Shown here: positions 30,290 through 32,322 of the stretch, piece after piece
Layout of the letters: every line of letters begins with the position of its first letter
How positions within the stretch are numbered: position 1 is the first letter of the stretch
From: Ramlibacter ginsenosidimutans
GTDB lineage: Bacteria; Pseudomonadota; Gammaproteobacteria; Burkholderiales; Burkholderiaceae_C
Assembly (NCBI RefSeq): GCF_016654015.1
Contig: NZ_JAEPWM010000020.1
Location: 1-32,322, forward strand
DNA length: 32,322 nt
Direction: 5' to 3'
The notes under the pieces: generated by a model
What the model was told of the DNA's origin: nothing
The model's database searches: none
Seen by the model: only the letters and a program-made list of their open reading frames with translations
Program-made: the position numbers and the translations under genes

Positions 30290-32185
30290 ATGGCATTGCT
30301 GCAGCAGCGAACCGCACCCGGAGCCAAGCCGATCACGCGCATAGCCGCGCTGCCGGTGCGCCAGCATTCGCCGGGACGCGCGGGCCGCCCGGCCTGGCTG
30401 TCCACGGCGCCGCTGCCGCCCGCCGACGAGCTGCAGCGCCTGGCGGAGCTGCGCGCCTTCGACGTCCTGGACACCGGGGCCGACGAAGACTTCGACCGGC
30501 TCGTGCAACTGGCCACGCTGCTGTGCGGAGCGCCCATGGGCGCGCTCACCTTCGTGGACACCGAGCGCCAGTGGTACAAGGCGCGCGTGGGCCTGCCCGT
30601 GCAACAGGTTGCGCGCGACAAGTCCTTCTGCGGGCACGCGATCCTCGACGCGGAGCGGCTGCTCGAGATTCCCGACGTGGCCCGGCTCGGATGGGCCGAT
30701 CCGCAGCCCTGGGGGCCGCAAGGGCCGACGCTGCGCTTCTATGCGGGTGTGCCGCTGCGCACGCGCAAGGGCAGCTCCATCGGCACGCTCTGCATCATGG
30801 ACCAGGTGCCGCGCCGGCTCACCGACAGCCAGCGCGACGCACTCATCAAGCTGGCGCAATCCGCATCGCGCCTGCTGGAGCTGCGGCGCGAGCTGCGCAT
30901 CGCCGCCGAGACCGACCGCCTCACGGGCCTGCCCAACTGGTTCCACTTCGAGCACGAGTTCGAGCGCTGCAAGCCAGCCTGCGGCGTCCTGGCCTTCGTG
31001 CGGCTGAAGACCATCAACCAGATCAGCTCGGCCCATGGCTTCCGCGTCGCCGACGCCTTGATCCAGCAGGCGGCCGACCGGTTGCGCGTGTTCGCCGAGC
31101 AGGGCGCGTTGATCGGGCGCGTCAAGCGGGGGTTGTTCGTGCTGTTCTTTCCGGATGCGCGCGCGGCCGGGTTCGCGCAAGGCCTTGCCTACGAGCTCGC
31201 GGCCAGTCTCGCCGAGCCCTACGAGGTCCAAAACCTCGCGCTGACATGCCGCGTGAACCTGGGCTTCGCGGCGTGTCCCGCCGACGGCCGCACGCTGGAC
31301 GAGCTGGTGCACGCCGCGGATACCGCCTTGCAGGTGGCCATCGAGCGCGACCAGACGGTGGCGTTCTTCGACCGCTCGGTAGACCACGTGCTCGGCTTGC
31401 ACTTCCGCCTGGAGCCGCAGCTGCGGCGCGCGCTGGAGCGCGACGAGTTCGTCAACCACTACCAGCCCAAGGTGGACCTCGCCACCGGCCGCATCGTCGG
31501 CGTGGAAGCGCTGGTGCGCTGGATGGATCCGCAGCGTGGCCTGGTGCCCCCGGGCGAGTTCGTCCCCGCGCTGGAAAGCACCGGCCTCATCGGCGCGGTG
31601 GGGCAGAAGATCCTGGCGCGCGCCATTGTGGACTGGCGCAGCTGGCGCGATGCCGGCCTGCAGCCGCCGCGCATCGCGGTGAACGTCGCCGCGGCGCAGC
31701 TGCGCGACGATGAGTTCGTGCCGGCGCTGCAGCGTGCGCTAGCGGTGCTGGATGGCGACGCGTCGGCCTTGAGCATCGAGGTGACCGAGAGCATCCTGAT
31801 CTCCGACATGGAGCGCACGGTCGGCATCCTGCAGCAGGTCCGGGCGCTCGGCGTGCCGGTCGCCATCGACGACTTCGGCACCGGCTATTCCTCGCTCGCG
31901 TACATCGCCGCCCTGCCGATCGACGAACTGAAGATCGACCGCGCCTTCGTCCAGAAGATCACGGCCGAAGCAACGTACGAAGGCATCGTGCGCACCTGCG
32001 TCTCGCTGGCGCGCAACCTGAAGCTCAAGGTCGTGGCCGAAGGTGTGGAAACCCAAGCGCAGGCGATCAAGCTGCGCGAGCTGCAATGCGACCAGGCGCA
32101 GGGCTTCTTCTACAGCCCGCCGGTGCCGGCGGACGAGCTGGCCCGCTTGCTGGAGAAGGGGCCGTTCAATCCGCTTCGCGGATGA
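30290..32185 (+). CDS. GAF-GGDEF-EAL protein, probable c-di-GMP phosphodiesterase
   Basis: A 631-residue cytosolic protein with a GAF sensor (about residues 50-205, containing KSFCGHAIL), a GGDEF-fold domain (207-362) and an EAL domain (375-625). The GGDEF motif is replaced by KRGLF (279-283), so no cyclase activity is expected. The EAL domain looks complete: E406-A-L, N465 (AVNVAAAQL), E497 and E500 (EVTES), D527-D528 (DDFGTGYSS), K548, and E584/E587 (VAEGVETQ). It should therefore hydrolyse c-di-GMP, with the degenerate GGDEF and the GAF as regulatory parts. The strong GAGGAGG site decides the ATG at 30290. It follows the FimV-like gene by 20 bases; the layout recalls FimX, which also has a degenerate GGDEF. 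Confidence 0.92.
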   Translation: MALLQQRTAPGAKPITRIAALPVRQHSPGRAGRPAWLSTAPLPPADELQRLAELRAFDVLDTGADEDFDRLVQLATLLCGAPMGALTFVDTERQWYKARVGLPVQQVARDKSFCGHAILDAERLLEIPDVARLGWADPQPWGPQGPTLRFYAGVPLRTRKGSSIGTLCIMDQVPRRLTDSQRDALIKLAQSASRLLELRRELRIAAETDRLTGLPNWFHFEHEFERCKPACGVLAFVRLKTINQISSAHGFRVADALIQQAADRLRVFAEQGALIGRVKRGLFVLFFPDARAAGFAQGLAYELAASLAEPYEVQNLALTCRVNLGFAACPADGRTLDELVHAADTALQVAIERDQTVAFFDRSVDHVLGLHFRLEPQLRRALERDEFVNHYQPKVDLATGRIVGVEALVRWMDPQRGLVPPGEFVPALESTGLIGAVGQKILARAIVDWRSWRDAGLQPPRIAVNVAAAQLRDDEFVPALQRALAVLDGDASALSIEVTESILISDMERTVGILQQVRALGVPVAIDDFGTGYSSLAYIAALPIDELKIDRAFVQKITAEATYEGIVRTCVSLARNLKLKVVAEGVETQAQAIKLRELQCDQAQGFFYSPPVPADELARLLEKGPFNPLRG

Positions 32186-32230
32186 GGGGTGCAAAGGCAA
32201 ACAACCGGACGCAGAGGACGGTGAGTTCAA

Positions 32231-32277
32231 CCGGTCAAGGCAACATCATTGTTCACCCAAGATGTTGGAGAGACCGG
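32231..32277. other. Nested stem-loop after the GAF-GGDEF-EAL gene
   Basis: CCGGTC (32231-32236) pairs with GACCGG (32272-32277), and CAACATC (32241-32247) pairs with GATGTTG (32261-32267), separated by a symmetric 4x4 internal loop; the apical loop is 13 bases. There is no T-tract, so it is not a classical terminator. It may belong to a leader or small RNA of the region beyond the window. Confidence 0.4.
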
Positions 32278-32322
32278 GATGGCGAGACGCAGGGCACGCC
32301 TGACATTTCAGGAAAGGCGAGA

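Overview
The window is about 32 kb of very GC-rich DNA, densely packed and bacterial. Codon use, gene content (cbb3 oxidase genes in the order ccoI-S-N-O-Q-P-G-H, an ilvD / LysR / lgt neighbourhood, a FimV-type protein, FNR-type boxes) and the protein sequences point to a betaproteobacterium of the order Burkholderiales, most likely family Comamonadaceae (Ramlibacter/Variovorax-like). This placement is a judgement from recognised families, not a database result. I see no rRNA, tRNA, CRISPR array, phage or insertion sequence.

Layout. (1) 1-352: non-coding, with a long palindromic repeat and the ilvD terminator. (2) 353-3970: ilvD (minus strand), a divergent LysR regulator with an operator on its own start codon, then lgt. 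(3) 4137-8711: a malonate-utilisation operon of a GntR/FCD regulator, malonyl-CoA decarboxylase, a crotonase-fold protein and malonyl-CoA synthetase; no transporter is present. (4) 8815-13080: a large CheB-CheR-PAS fusion protein (minus strand) flanked on both sides by two paralogous small helical proteins. (5) 13148-15386: cysteine synthase, a stand-alone DUF4130 protein and a membrane-anchored protein that looks like a remote third member of the small-protein family. (6) 15587-19539 (minus strand): hemerythrin-like protein, B12-dependent class II ribonucleotide reductase, an intact universal stress protein and a broken one. (7) 19594-27497: a perfect FNR box, then ccoI, ccoS, ccoN, ccoO, ccoQ, ccoP, ccoG, a short ccoH and a small membrane protein, closed by a terminator. 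(8) 27498-28262: a non-coding stretch full of palindromes, including an inverted second copy of the repeat from the left end. (9) 28263-32185: a FimV-like polar/pilus protein followed by a GAF-GGDEF-EAL protein whose GGDEF site is destroyed and whose EAL site looks intact.

How it fits together. The 15587-27497 block reads as a low-oxygen module. One perfect FNR palindrome (19594-19607) lies between the minus-strand stress protein / class II RNR / hemerythrin genes and the plus-strand cbb3 oxidase assembly and structural genes. A second symmetric FNR/FixK-type box sits in front of ccoN and a weaker one in front of ccoG. The oxidase has high oxygen affinity, the class II RNR needs no oxygen, and hemerythrins bind oxygen or NO, so joint control is plausible. 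The mat operon would activate malonate to malonyl-CoA and decarboxylate it to acetyl-CoA. The last operon joins a polar landmark protein to a probable c-di-GMP phosphodiesterase.

The most novel-looking items are: the family of three small helical proteins clustered round an output-less CheB-CheR-PAS protein; the two classes of large palindromic intergenic repeats; the internally deleted universal stress gene; and the mat-operon crotonase that lacks one catalytic glutamate and is preceded by a coupled 10-codon reading frame.
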